From the NCBI GenBank assembly GCA_049999765.1, contig JBNGIQ010003942.1:1-56647 (forward strand): DNA of 56,647 bases. Direction: 5' to 3'. The DNA comes from Phaeoceros laevis. Taxonomy: Eukaryota > Anthocerotophyta > Anthocerotopsida > Notothyladales. This document shows positions 1 through 11,762 of the stretch, piece by piece (position 1 is the first letter of the stretch; each line of letters starts with the position of its first letter). Both the position numbers and the translations under genes were made by a program. The notes below the pieces were generated by a model, which was given only the letters and a program-made list of their open reading frames with translations, was not told the origin of the DNA and ran no database searches.

Positions 1-185
1 CCATCACCGTCTTCACGTAAAAGAAACGTACATCAAGCAATGGTGAAACTTGGTAAAAAATAATGCCAAACAAAATTTTTGCAGCTTCTCGAATCTTGAT
101 CGTCTACATCTGGGGCGGGCAGGTTACGAAGTGACAACCAAAAACCATATATGAAGAGATCGCTTATTTAGTCACCATTGCGGGG
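1..185. other. intergenic flank, no gene seen
   Basis: AT-rich sequence with no open frame of note and no recognisable RNA gene. It ends at the left border of the inverted-repeat element that starts near 186. Confidence 0.5.
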
Positions 186-955
186 AGGGTGGGAATTTGA
201 ACGGTTTGAAAAAGGTTTCTTGACCCTTTTAGTTTGGGATAATCCGGTCGTTGACCCTTTTAGATTAGGGTAGTCCAAACGAGGGTAAACTGTTTAACCG
301 GTTTGGACTTTTTTAAACAGTTTGATCCTTTAATCCCGTCAAAAGATGACCGAATTAAAGAATCAAACCGTTTAAAATAGTTCAAACCTGTTAAACGGTT
401 TATAAGTTTCAAAACTAATTTCAAAACTAACAAGTTAGCTTGGGAAAATAGTCAATTGGTAGAGCATTGGGGTTGGGGAAGGGGAGGTTGTGTGTTTGAC
501 CCTTGGGCCCTCTCATACCAACCTTTATTCTTGTATATTTAATGAGCCTTGGCCTTTGGCCTTGAACTTTGGAAGGATTTCAAAGACATGAGATAGAATG
601 TGCATGAGAAAGTAGGCATTAGGGCTGACTTTATTGCCCTTTTTGAAGTGTTCGAAGGTTTCAAATTTTTTTAACCATTTAGCCTGTTAATAACCTTTTC
701 AAACTGGTCAAACTGTTTTCAGATGTGACCCTTTTTCCCTGGAAGTAATCTAGTCACTGTAAACCGGTCAAAATCGTTTATGACCCTTTTCCGGGGAGGT
801 AATCAGGTCAACACACGTTATTTTGGAAAAAAAATTACATGCCTGAATAGCCCTATTAAAAAGGCATCCGGATTTGCCTCTAACTTTTTTCGGACTAGTA
901 AAAAAAACCTGAAACCTGTTAAGCCCTCTTGACAAACCAGTCAAATTCCCACCCT
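186..955. mobile_element. non-autonomous DNA element with terminal inverted repeats (hAT-like?)
   Basis: The left edge reads agggtgggaatttga followed by acggtttg. The right edge is the reverse complement of the same string (agggtgggaatttga, then ctggtttg), giving about 23-bp terminal inverted repeats about 770 bp apart. Flanking 8-mers (ttgcgggg on the left, ttgtggga on the right, if the end is extended by two bases) match at 6 of 8 positions, compatible with an old 8-bp target duplication as made by hAT elements. Inside are many short copies of gaccctttt and of aaacggttt/ccggttt in both orientations, typical of subterminal transposase-binding repeats. No transposase frame is present. The superfamily is inferred, not shown. 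Confidence 0.5.
449..515 (+). repeat. tRNA-like (SINE-type) sequence
   Basis: The segment tagtcaattggtagagc resembles the tRNA D-arm/A-box. About 35 bases on, ggttgtgtgtttgaccc resembles the T-arm/B-box. The acceptor stem does not close and the T-loop is degenerate (TTTGA instead of TTCGA), so this is probably a tRNA-derived SINE remnant or tRNA relic rather than a working tRNA gene. It lies inside the larger inverted-repeat element. Confidence 0.35.
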
Positions 956-1740
956 GGTTGTGGGAGAGAGGTGAGTTGTTGAAATCTCCCAATGAGAGTG
1001 GCTATTTTTGCTCTTTCTGCTGATTTTCAAGTACTATGTAGTATCATAGTATGCACCATAGGTGAGGAAGAGAAGACTATCATCCATGGCTTGAGAATTC
1101 AAGCTAGGAAGCGATTCACCACAAGGCGGTCAAAGGGGGTGGTTGAATCTCCACAAAGCCAGAAATACCATAGGTCAAAGAAGGTATGTCCATGGCTTGA
1201 CTGGTTTTTTTTATTGGTGCCTGTTTTCTATTATCTAGACTCTTAACATTTCTTGGTTGTTGTAGGGGAAGACTGAACGAAGAGCCAACACAATTCGTGA
1301 GGATCAGAATGGAGAAGGGATGAAGCCCGTGGGATAGGTGCTGGCCTGTTCCTCAACCTTTCTGGTGTGAACTTGTCTCCGTCCTCTCCTTGTTTCTGTG
1401 GATGAAATGCAAGGGGTCCACAGGTCTTTGTGTCCGGAGATGGTCTTTGTGTCGGAAGATGTGGTGCCACCTGTATGCAGTACTCTATCAGTATGCAGTA
1501 CTCTATCAGACAGTTGAAGAGGTGGGTGGACGCTCTCACTTTTGTCGTAGTGTGAAAATCGAACACGTAAAACTTATTCTCAGTGGACAAAAAGTTTCTG
1601 GACAAAAGGCAACCGACACTGGTACGACATCAGGAATGCCAAATTCCCTAACTGTACCAAGAGTTTGCTAACTACCCCTCTCATTCAAGCGATAAGCTCG
1701 GCTGCATTATCTCACAGCTGATCTGATCAGCACCTTGTCA
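956..1740. other. intergenic repeat-rich stretch
   Basis: No gene recognised. It contains a dispersed repeat (about 1120-1277) and an 18-bp tandem duplication (gtatgcagtactctatca, twice, about 1473-1508). The right end is the 3' flank of the methionine synthase gene. Confidence 0.5.
1120..1277 (-). repeat. dispersed repeat copy A (inverted relative to 25254-25425)
   Basis: The reverse complement of this segment matches 25254-25425 in the same order. Shared blocks include ccgccttgtgg, attcaaccacc-like and agccaagcc-like blocks, and a run of more than 30 matching bases across ttcagtcttcccctacaac and the following aaccaagaaatgtta. The second copy borders a 5S-rRNA-containing LTR-like segment, so this is probably a truncated copy of the same element family. 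Confidence 0.6.
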
Positions 1741-4700
1741 TCATTCCGCGGCTGCGGAAGCCAATTCTGCTCGGAGCTGCTTGGCAGCAGTCACCACATT
1801 TGTCAATGCCGGCACAACTTCAGCGTACTTTCTCGTCTTCAGTCCGCAGTCGGGATTCACCCACAGCACCTTCAAGTCGAGCACCGCCAGCATCTGCAGA
1901 CGAGGGATATCACAATACGTGAGTCGACAAGAGGTTTACAATATGCTAACCGAGGCATCACAGGAAACGTCCTCACCTTTCGGACACGCTCAGCCATTTC
2001 CTCGGTGCTTGGCACACGGGGGGAGTGGATATCATACACTCCTGGTCCAATGCCAGCACCGTAAGTCACACCTTCCCGAAACACCGAGAGCAGCTTCTCA
2101 TCTGAGCGGGAGTTCTCTATTGTGATGACATCAGCATCCATGTCGATGATGGAGTGAATGATGTCGTTGAAATGCGAGTAGCACATGTGAGTGTGAATCT
2201 GCACAGTGCCAGAATCTTATGAGCTTCTTCGACCTGGTCACCTGCTCTTAAGGATCAAGTTTTCAAGTGGCCGCAAAGAATTGAAGTACCTGGGTTGTGT
2301 TTCTCACGCCAGATGCAGTGATACGGAAGCTATGCACTGCCCATTCCAGGTAGCTAGCTTGTTCTGATTTCCGCAGAGGCAGACCTTCTCTCAGTGCTGC
2401 CTCGTCAATTTGAATCACCTTCAACATTAGGCAACAGGAACATATAAGCAGAGGTAGACGTGACAGCGCAATATGACTCTAGAAAAAGCTGTGTGCCTTC
2501 CCACCTGGATTCCACCCGCCTCCAGATCTTCAACCTCATCCTTGATTGCCAGTGCAATCTGCAAGGTTGTGTCTGACCTGCAAAATTTTGAAGCTATTTA
2601 AGAATCAAGCATATCTAACCGCATAGCATGAGCAAGCACAACTTGCGTACACAAAGAGTTACTCACCGAGGCTGGTCATTTCGCACGAAGGACCAGTTGA
2701 GAATGGTCACAGGCCCTGTCAACATTCCCTTCATTGGGCGTGCTGTGAGACTCTGAGCGTACTTCGACCATGTCACAGTCATGGGGCTTGGGCGGCTCAC
2801 ATCACCGAAGATGATAGGTGGCTTCACACACCGAGATCCATATGATTGGACCCACCCATTCGCAGTAAACACAAATCCTTTAAGCTGCTCCCCGAAGTAC
2901 TCCACCATGTCATTACGCTGCAACAGATTGTGAACCACCGAATTAGCCACCACCACAAGGACTGCATAGCAATACAAGAGAGCCAAGGAACTATCACTGC
3001 ATGAGGATGAAACAAGGGATTCGTGAGTTACCTCAGGTTCTCCATGGACAAGTACATCAATGTCGAGTTCCTCTTGCAGCTTGACAACACTGGCAATTTC
3101 CTTGTGGATTGCTTTCACGTACTCCTCTTCTGATATCCTGCAAAGAGGCACATTGAAACAACCTGTTAAGGAAAACATCACGGGCTCAGCAGATCACGAT
3201 GTGTCAACACAAGCTATGTGTTAAGCCCTACTTGTTGGCCTTGAACTCCCTACGGACTCTTCTCAACTCTGGCGTCTGTGGGAATGAGCCAATGGTGGTT
3301 GTTGGCAGAATGGGAAGCTTCAAGTGCTGTTGCTGCTCCTGCAGACGCTGCTGCACAGGTGATGCTCGTCTATGCTCAGACCCTTTCAGAGCCTTGATCT
3401 GCACAAAGCCAGTAAACAGTTGAGGAACATATAGAGTTGACGCCTGATACGAACAGAACTGTTTCCAGCTAATTTAAGGTTTTCAGTACTGACGGCTTCC
3501 TGGACTGCTGGATCATGGACTCGTGGAGATGACCTCCTGGAAGCTTGAGCTGATGCATTGGCCGCAAAAAATCCCTGTCAGCACAACATGCAGAATATCA
3601 GAGATCACAGTTCTTGTTGAGCGAAGTTACCGAAAATCTGCAAATGTAGCACCTGAAATTCGAAAGCCACGGTTGCTGTATGTACCTCATCTTTCTTTCC
3701 TGCTAGTGCATTTGCAAGAGCAACAACTTCAACCACTTTCTGGGCAGCAAATGCTAACCAGGACTTCAGTTCATCATCAAGCTTCGTTTCATTGCTCAGG
3801 TCCACGGCGGTGTGCAGCAATGAGCTTGAAGTGGAGACCACAACGTGATCTGCAGTTGTCAATCAGTCCGCCATTAGAGTCTGCTAGGAACATTCCATAC
3901 GAAGTCATTGCAAACCAATTGAATTTCAACACATTACCTTTACCAACTTCCTTCTCCAACTGCTGGAGAAGATCATAGGAAGCAGCAAGATCATTTGCCC
4001 AGATGTTGCGGCCATCAACGACTCCAGCAAACAGGGTTTTGCCACTTGGGAACCCAAGTTCCTTAATGAGTTCGAGCGTCTTTTTTCCCCGAACAAGGTC
4101 CAGGCCAAGACCAGAAATGCTCTCAAGCTCTGACAGCAGCCTGAGTCACAAAAAAGATCGAAACTTGCGGTTAGAAATAGCTCCAGATGTCCAAAACAAG
4201 CTATCAGCCACTCGCAAGTCATAGTGGGGGTAGATAGACACTCACTTGTATGCAGGCGCTGGAATGTCTGCGAAGTAGGTCTGCAGAAGCAACTTGGTCC
4301 CACCAATGTCGGATCCCAGGAAAGCATATGCTTTCCGGAAGGCATCCAACTTGCTTGCCTCCAAGTCCAACACAAGAGCTGGCTCATCAAACTGCACCCA
4401 CTGCGCACCTGCCTCCTGCAACTCGGACAGCAGCTCCCTGTTTTTGAAGACAGAAACCAATGCTCAGGGTTTTGCAACAGGCATAGCTGCCTTCTGATTC
4501 CAAACAAATCCAATACACAGAAACCGCGTCACGTAAATGGGGAAACCAATCAAGAACTCACTTGTAGACGGGCAAGACTGAATCGAGGAGCGAAAGCACA
4601 TCAAAGGACTTGTCCACTCCCTTGGCGGGCTTGGCAAGCAACAGGTAGGTGACAGGGCCCACGAGCACGGGGACAGTGTCAATGCCAATCTGCGGCAAAC

Positions 4701-5348
4701 AATAACGAGCCAGCGATGTCAGCAACCGCAGGATTTCAACACTCGAAAATGTGGGCAATTGCGGGCAATTGCAAATTTGTCCACAGACTGTCACTCCCAA
4801 CGTACGTACCGATTTTGCCTCCTTGTACTCGTCGACCGCTTTGCGTGAAGACAATGTGAACTTGGTTTCCGGGCCCAGCTCGGGGACGATGTAGTGGCTG
4901 GGAAGACGAAAAACGGGAAGGAAAGCAACCAGTCAGGCAAGGCGGTAACATTTCAATCGGAAAACTGCCGGAAAGGGCGCAGGGATGTGCAGACTCACTA
5001 GTTGGTGTCAAACCACTTGGTCATCTCCATGGCAGGCTGCAGCTTGTTGCCACGAGCCATCGAGAAGTAGACATCAAATCCGATTTCTCCTCCAGTCCAG
5101 CCATATCGAGGGGGCACGGCCCCAAGTGTGGCTGTCGTGTCGAGCACCTGATCGTAGATGGAAAAGGTGTTGCTTGGAATGAACCGGACTCCAGCATCAG
5201 ACTGCTGCTTCCAGGTAGCCAGGCGCAGATCCTTGGCGACTTTCTCCAAGGCGGCAGCGTCGCTCTTCCCGTCCCAGAACGACTCCTGAGCAAACTTCAG
5301 CTCCCTCTTGGGGCCGATACGAGGGTACCCGACGATGTGGGAGGCCAT
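1741..5348 (-). CDS. MS1: 5-methyltetrahydropteroyltriglutamate-homocysteine methyltransferase (cobalamin-independent methionine synthase)
   Basis: Transfers the methyl group of methyl-tetrahydrofolate (polyglutamate) to homocysteine, making methionine; plant forms are cytosolic or plastidic. Fourteen exons: 4999-5348, 4810-4897, 4562-4689, 4246-4437, 3938-4140, 3686-3849, 3494-3574, 3232-3398, 3032-3137, 2667-2917, 2505-2577, 2290-2418, 1977-2198, 1741-1893. These join in phase to 769 codons (768 aa), close to the usual ~765. The start is [20 protein letters not shown], the classic MetE N-terminus. The C-terminal barrel shows [13 protein letters not shown], the homocysteine/zinc motif IHTHMCY (His and Cys ligands), [17 protein letters not shown] and [11 protein letters not shown] (last zinc Cys). 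The short N-terminus, starting directly at the enzyme, suggests a cytosolic isoform without a transit peptide. All key residues are intact. Confidence 0.97.
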
Positions 5349-6982
5349 AGCTTCCAGAAGCTGCCACAGGCCACAAGGCAATCGACCAGGTCACAACATA
5401 CTTCAATTGCCTCAAACAAAATAAATCCCGGAAACAAGAAGCGGACCAGGATCCAGTTCCCTGCCCGACCAAGAACAATCGAAGCGAGTACGGCAACCGC
5501 AACACGTATCAAACTTCCACAGCTCCAGGACGGGACAGCTGAAAGATCAAGAATAAATTATGCACAGGCGTAGGCACACACATATGCCGGCCTCGTGCAC
5601 CTCCACAACCGAGCCGGGAAGCATTCCCACTCACTGCCATCATCTCAATTGAGATGCAACCGAGGCTTGCTCTCAAATTGGGCAGGTAACCACATTCCCG
5701 AAGCATACACTTTCAAGCTGGCTAGGTGATGCAGCCCCATGACACAAGCACGCACCAGATGGAAAACGCGAGGCGAGCCGAATTTTCCAACGTCGACCGA
5801 GAAGCTCCTCTCTTGAGAAGCAAGCAGCAGCGCAAACGGGAACAGAGCACGAGACGACGATGAAGGCTTGGAAGGCTTCACGGTGTCGTGAACGCACAGC
5901 GAGTTACTTGGCGATCGCGGGAACCTAGTTATATAGGCCATTCCGGGGCTCGGTGGTGGTCCAGTCCAGTAAGAGAAGAAATTCCGTAAAATTTTTGCTG
6001 GAAACTACCCTTTCCAGGCCACATTTCCCATCTCTAAGTAACGCCAGAAGGCGAAACTCAAGTAGGAGTGTCTGCGTAAACTCAAATGCTCCTAGATTCC
6101 ACTAGAATGCTCAGGCGAAACGGCCAGACAATGGCAATCACACTTACGATAATCCCTGTCCTGAGTCCCTGCCTTAATGCTAAATCAGATCGACTTCGAC
6201 AGGTCACTGAGCTGCGACAATCATGCCGCAACCGACAAGCCTGCACACAGCTAGCACGCCCCCGAAGTTAGGGCACAGACGGCCCGCCACTGTACCTTCC
6301 CCCCTCTGTCATGCTGTGCCCTAAATATCAGCACGTCTGGCGCGCATCGTCTTTTGCGACGAGCCAATCCGCCATCAGTGGCCCATGTGGTGTGGCACGG
6401 CTTACAGACCTGCCGCGCCAATCACATTCGACCGTCGGGTGGCCCACGTGGTGTGCCCGCGCTTCCTGACTGGCGCCAATCGATGCCCGTGGTGTGTAAC
6501 GTACCACGTCGCGCCCTGAATGCACCCACGATCATGGCTCCGTGCAGTCCTCGTGCTTCGCGGGGATCGTTACGGTCAAGATTTGACAGGCACGTTTCAC
6601 AGGGCACTATCCTCCAGCTCCTTCGCCGCTGTCGACCTGCAGACCTACTCTAACGATGGCGGACACCTTTAGTTCCAGGCTCCGTCAGAGTTCGGGTGCG
6701 GTGCCCTCCTCCGATGAGGCCGGGGCTTCTACATTCGAGATGGCAACTACAAGCAATGTAGAGACATGCTTTGTGCTGTCCTCTCGTATCCAGTTTATAT
6801 ATGGCCATCTTCATATGGCTTTAGCAGCAAGCTAGCAGGGCAAGCACCCTCACAAAATTGGCACATTGGGAGACTAACAACGACCTTTTCCAAATCCGAC
6901 CACCCATCCATCCACCGAGGGGGCGCCTTTGACTGCCGACAATCATGCCCACAGGCAGAATTTCACTCTCACACAGACCGAC
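5349..6982. other. intergenic region between methionine synthase 5' end and TIP41 3' end
   Basis: No coding gene recognised. The part next to 5348 should hold the methionine synthase 5' leader and promoter. A GC-rich block near 6340-6560 contains an imperfect duplication with a G-box, annotated separately. The right part is 3' flank of the TIP41-like gene. Confidence 0.5.
6378..6499. repeat. imperfect ~61-bp tandem duplication carrying a G-box
   Basis: Two units begin gtggcccatgtggtgtg (6378) and gtggcccacgtggtgtg (6439) and stay alignable through a gccaat box about 45 bases on. The second copy has a perfect CACGTG G-box (about 6445-6450); the first has CATGTG. A gccaatc lies just upstream as well. 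This could be distal regulatory sequence or a decayed repeat. Confidence 0.4.
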
Positions 6983-8897
6983 TCAGTGGGTGGGCTTATC
7001 TTGAGCATCATCTCTCAGCACCAGCTTCTGGTTCTTCTGCTTTGTGATAGTCAGCTTGTCACAAGCTCTGCTTGGATCTGGGTACGCTGAGGATTCTGAA
7101 GGATGTCCTTTCTGCAGGGGAGAAGAGATGGCGGCAGGTCAGGAGCAGGTCTCAGGACCAAGTTCAGGAAAACCACTGGGCATCAAGTCAGAACGTGGAG
7201 AAAAGCTCACCAGGGCAAGCGACTCAAAGGTTTCCTCCCTCTGAATGTGCTCACGGATGACCAACGGAACCTGGCTAGCATCCTTTTGGAATGCAGAGAA
7301 CATGCGTGTGTCTCTGAGCCTCATAATAGAGCCATCCACTCGCAGCTGCAACATGCCAACTATAAATGTTTGTACAAGACATTCCAAGTGGTGAAAGAGT
7401 TCAAAGCATGAACAGTAATCTCTTTTGCTTAGAAGCACTCACCCAGAAGCGCAGCAAAAGAAACCAACAACTTGGCATCACTCTCTGCAGCAAAGACCGA
7501 AGAGCGATTATGAACTGTACAGACAAGCAACATGAAACAAAACCTGCACAGGGCCTGGCCGGCTTACCACTTTTACAGTGAGCAAAGCAATTCCATTATC
7601 AGCCAACTCATCCTCATAAAGCACTACCTGGGAAATTTCATGCAGACGGATCATGTTATGGGAATGAAAGTTTTGATTGCAGTGCATGCACAAGGGCAAA
7701 AATAAAGTAGAGTGTCACTTCATCATAGAAGAGGATTGGATCCTTCGCTTGAAGAGCCACAAGGTCAATGTATTCTTCGCACTCCACCCATTCTAAGCTC
7801 TTTGATGCCAGTGCAGCAGACTTGTCCAAATCCCCACTTGCTGCTTCTGCCCCCTGCTCAGCGACCTGCTTGTGATACAGCAATTTACTTTCATCAGAAC
7901 TCTCTTCGATCTTACTTTCAACGCCTGTCAGGAGAGATAGATGAACACAGCAGCATGTGGGCAGTTCCTTGTACGTACATCTAAAACAGTTATCGAACTT
8001 TACCGGCTCTTCGGTTGCCTCGCTTCCACAGTAAGGAGTGGTAAAAGTGTAGTCATAGTCAAGCATCAACTGTTGGCTTGGGTTGCTGCAGATCCACACC
8101 ATGGAAAAAGAAATTATTAGGAACCTCTCGTTGAACACCATGTTAGTGATGAGGGCTACACTTGTCTAGAGCCTCTTAACGAGTCCTTCCAGTACCTCCG
8201 AACTGCAGAACGTTGAGGGGTCTTTAAAACTACAAACTGCAGATGCGTAAATAAATCAGACAGATGCCTTCGCCGTGCTTCTGACCGACGGGCAACATCT
8301 GTGGCTTGTACAAGCCATGTCTCCATTGTCAGAACTGGAAAAACAAGGCACTCAGCATGTTGCGAACTGGCGAGTACTCCGTCGAGTGAGAAGCTTTACC
8401 TTCTTGACCTCCACTTGGCAGCAGCGGGCACTTCCACAGGAGGCAGCTTCTCTTGTTTCCATGCACGTAGCGCGTCCAGAGCATTGAAGTGTATTTTGAT
8501 CCCAGTAGCTTGATGTAAAAGCTCCAGCGAGCTACTCCCGAACACCATCTCCGGTAGATGGCTTGTTTCCAACAACTTCTCCCACCTGCGAACGAAGCCC
8601 ATCCTATCAGCCACCAACGTCACGACTGCAATCCACGGACTTTGCACAACAAGATACCAACTCCTAACGCAAAAGCAGCCTAGCAAGACCCCACCTTGCC
8701 ACCTCACTCATGTTGAGTATAGGACGCTTCCTCGTTTGTATCTGCCAGCCAGCCACCCGCAACCCCTCGAAGTCCTTGTTCACGATCTCGACGCATTGTA
8801 CCTGAGGAGGAACTCCCACATCCATGGCTGATATGTTGCCACCATCCTTCGCAGAACCTTCTGTTGATGCATCCGCCGACAGCGTGTTGGTTTCCAT
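6983..8897 (-). CDS. TIP41L: TIP41-like family protein
   Basis: TIP41/TIPRL proteins bind type 2A phosphatase catalytic subunits and act with the TAP46/TOR pathway. Eight exons: 8695-8897, 8400-8585, 7979-8085, 7719-7924, 7568-7627, 7443-7484, 7211-7345, 6983-7111, joining in phase to 356 codons (355 aa). Diagnostic blocks, in order: WQIQTRKRPILN, HLPEMVFG, IHFNALDALRAWK, LDYDYTFTTPYCG, DPILFYDEVVLYEDELADNG, LLTVKVRVMPSCWFLLLRFW, LRVDGSIMRLRDTR, and a basic tail ending QKNQKLVLRDD. The in-frame GTG codons before the chosen ATG were ignored. The intron after the YCGSE block is only 54 bases; its donor was chosen for phase (an alternative GTAAAG donor upstream would break the frame). The gene is head-to-head with the LRRC57-like gene, start codons 435 bp apart. 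Confidence 0.93.
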
Positions 8898-9332
8898 GAT
8901 TGCAACGACTCTCACTGCTGCACCATGGCGAGGCGGCCCATCATAGTCAAGGGAGGACGGAGCTCCGCTCCTCCGCCTGCTGCCGTCCTACGCTTTCCAG
9001 AAAACTCGCAACGTTAGGTTTTCACTTCTCACGAGGTCGTGGTGCCCACGACGTTTGTGGTCAAGTGAAGTTAACTTGTCGGATTCTTACCCAGGCGAGA
9101 AAAGTAAAGGTTCTGCTTTTACCATCTCGTCTCGCAAGATGGCGAAGAGCGGACAATTTGCTGCTGGTGGAGCTGAATTCAAAAGGGTCACCAAGGATGA
9201 TAGGATAAAACTTCAGACAGAAGATGAGTGCCCACTCGCCAGCCGGAGGTTACATTGATGGTGCATCAGTGCTGCTGCACTTGAATGTTGCGTTGGGAAT
9301 TATCTACTTTAATTCCTTCAGCCTCTGGGCCA
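8898..9332. promoter_or_regulatory. shared intergenic region between divergent TIP41-like and LRRC57-like genes
   Basis: Only 435 bp separate the two divergent start codons, so 5' leaders and promoters must overlap or adjoin here; this is inferred from layout. A 39-codon upstream frame (ATG at 9139, stop 9256-9258) precedes the LRRC57-like start and would sit in its leader if transcription begins upstream. No TATA box could be assigned with confidence. Confidence 0.4.
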
Positions 9333-11334
9333 ATGGGTTGCTGCGAGGGCAAGCTTGCGGACGGGGGCACCAAGGCCGCTAGATGGCGCAGCACAGGCAT
9401 AGTCGCCTTGAGAGATGCCAAGTTGAAGGTATCTCTTGCTAAAACAACAAGAATTTTCATAAGGTTCAGCCTACTTCGCAACTCAACGCATGACATGGTC
9501 TCTGCTACTGAAACAGAGTATTCCTCGGGAAGCTGTGGAGATGGCAGCCAGCATTAGGACCCTGGATGCCACCCACAACAAAATTGGTGTGGGGACTTTC
9601 CTTCTGCTCCTAAGCAGATGACTAGAATGTGGATAAATTTATCCTAGATTGACCGCATGGTTGCCCATCTTACTTTTTTTTTTCAGCACTTCACTCCTTA
9701 TTTCAGAAGTCTGTTGTCATAGATGCAAAAGATCGAGCCTACTGACGTCACTTCTGATGGTGGGGACATGCTGCAGCTGTTCTTCCCTCAGATATCGGAA
9801 GTTTTGTAAACCTCCAGCGATTGGTGAGTCTACCCATCAGTGGGGTTCAAATTCTGGTCATGCAAATATGAGTTTTACCTGGTTGTGCTGCATTTCCATG
9901 TTCCTGATGGTCCATGCACTAGACCTCAATATTGAGGTTGAGTCAGTGGCTTGGCAGATGCTAGCCATGAATCGTCTTGAAAGCCTCCCCCCTTCGATTG
10001 GTAAACTCCGGCAGCTGAAGATTCTTGCACTTGATAATAATCGCCTGGAAGGCATACCACAGGAAGGTTGGTAACCGAGTTCCGAACTCTCGTTTCCTCT
10101 ATCTGGTAATTAACAGTGATCTCTTTGCATCTTGCCTTGCGTTTTTTCCTCTACTGAGCAGTGATAATGGTATCACAACCGTGTATGCAGTGGGAGCTCT
10201 AAGTAAACTGGAAAGGCTATCGCTCTCAGGCAACTCTCTAAATGATCTACCCGACATCTTTGGCACTTTGCAGAACGTAAGTTTTGGATCACCAGATGCC
10301 CGTGCTAGTTTTACAACACTAAAGAATCATAGTATCGAGCTTTAACAACATTTGCTACTTCAGCTGTCTTCAGTAGACTAGCTTGATTGAGCTAACTGTT
10401 CTTTCCCGTTTTTCTCAACTTGTAGCTGGTGGTTCTGGATTTGAGCAAAAACCAGCTAAGAGGTTTTCCAGCTTCTTTGGGAAGTTGTCAGTCTCTGGAA
10501 GAGCTTGAAGCAAGTGGTAGGTTTTTGGCTGACCGGTGGCTGACCGCTTCACCGTTTGCTTGGTGTATATACATTTTTGCTAAGGGGTCTCGTGCACACC
10601 ATTTTGCCAGATAATGCCATTGAGCAGCTACCAGAATCATTCTGTAATTTGGATCATCTCAAGTCGCTGCGATTGGATGGCAACCGATTGGAACAGGTTA
10701 GACCCTGGAGAACCTGGTTTTGGCCTTGAGACTGAAGTGGTGCAGGCTGCTATTGGCCAGTCCACTGCATATCATCATGCTTGGCCCTTTCGCACTGTGA
10801 CCCTGTGCATTAAATGCTAGCAGAGGCTGACTTAAGGGACATGAGCTGTCAACAGCACTGAATGCAATTTCAAGTGTTCAGTGAATAGTAAGCCTACTAC
10901 CGTGAAGGAGCTCTGAGCAAAAGAAAGTGTAGCAGCATCTGGCAGCTGTAGCGTGTTGTCTCAGTCGTTTACCCGTGCAGCACACCTTCTCGATGTCTTC
11001 TTCTGCTGATAGCTCCTGGTGACTGCATAAACAGCTGCCCGCACAGTTTTTGAAGAATGCAACAGCCCTGCAGAACTTGTTGCTGCATAGAAATCCAATC
11101 AGAGCTGAGGAGCTACAACAGGTACTGCATAATCCCGGTAGAGTATTGCGATTAGCAGCTTGTGGATGCTAAACGAAAGTTCCTAATGTGACAACCCGTT
11201 GCGTCCAATTGCAGATGGATGGGTTTCAGGAATTTGAAGCCCGAAGAAAGAAGAAATTCGATAAGCAGTTAGATGGCAATGTGATGCTAGATTCAAATGG
11301 ATTCGATGAAGGTATAGATTTGAAGCTCTTGTGA
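9333..11334 (+). CDS. leucine-rich repeat protein, LRRC57-like (plant intracellular LRR)
   Basis: Small LRR scaffold protein of unknown biochemical role. Nine exons: 9333-9428, 9517-9586, 9793-9824, 9958-10066, 10191-10276, 10426-10516, 10611-10696, 11047-11121, 11215-11334, joining in phase to 255 codons (254 aa), as expected for the family (~240-265). The start MGCCEGK is an N-myristoylation/palmitoylation signal, so membrane attachment is likely. Then come KAARWRSTGIVALRDAKLK and about seven LRRs (for example LERLSLSGNSLNDLP, LVVLDLSKNQLRGFP, LKSLRLDGNRLEQ). The C-terminal block FQEFEARRKKKFDKQ, followed by NVML and DEGIDL, is diagnostic of the plant LRRC57-like group. Exon 3 is only 32 bases. 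Confidence 0.92.
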
Positions 11335-11762
11335 ATTTGTGGAGCCGGTATCTGAGCTTGTGCTTCTCACGACGTAGGCAGTCTGGCAGACCTTAAGAAC
11401 TGTGAACTGTTCCGAAGTATCTTGAACTGTAGCCACATATTTGGAATCGTAAATCCTCCAGATTCACCACTATCTTCACCAAGAATCTAGGAGTTGACGT
11501 TCTAGATTTTGTAGGGGGGAGTGCGCCACCACCAAAGTGGCAGGTTTGTCGTTTGGAGAACAAGTTGTTATAGTCTAACTGAATATGACCATAGAGTAGA
11601 CGTAAAAGTACAAATAGTCGGGTGAACGTCACATGCTAAGATTCTTATGCCGAGTTGCGAAAACTTGTGAAGGAGATCCATGTCGGCTAGGTGGTTGGAC
11701 TGTGTGTTGCAATGCTGCCTTAACCGCTTCGACCATCCTCAGCCAGCGACAGCGAGCTGTGT

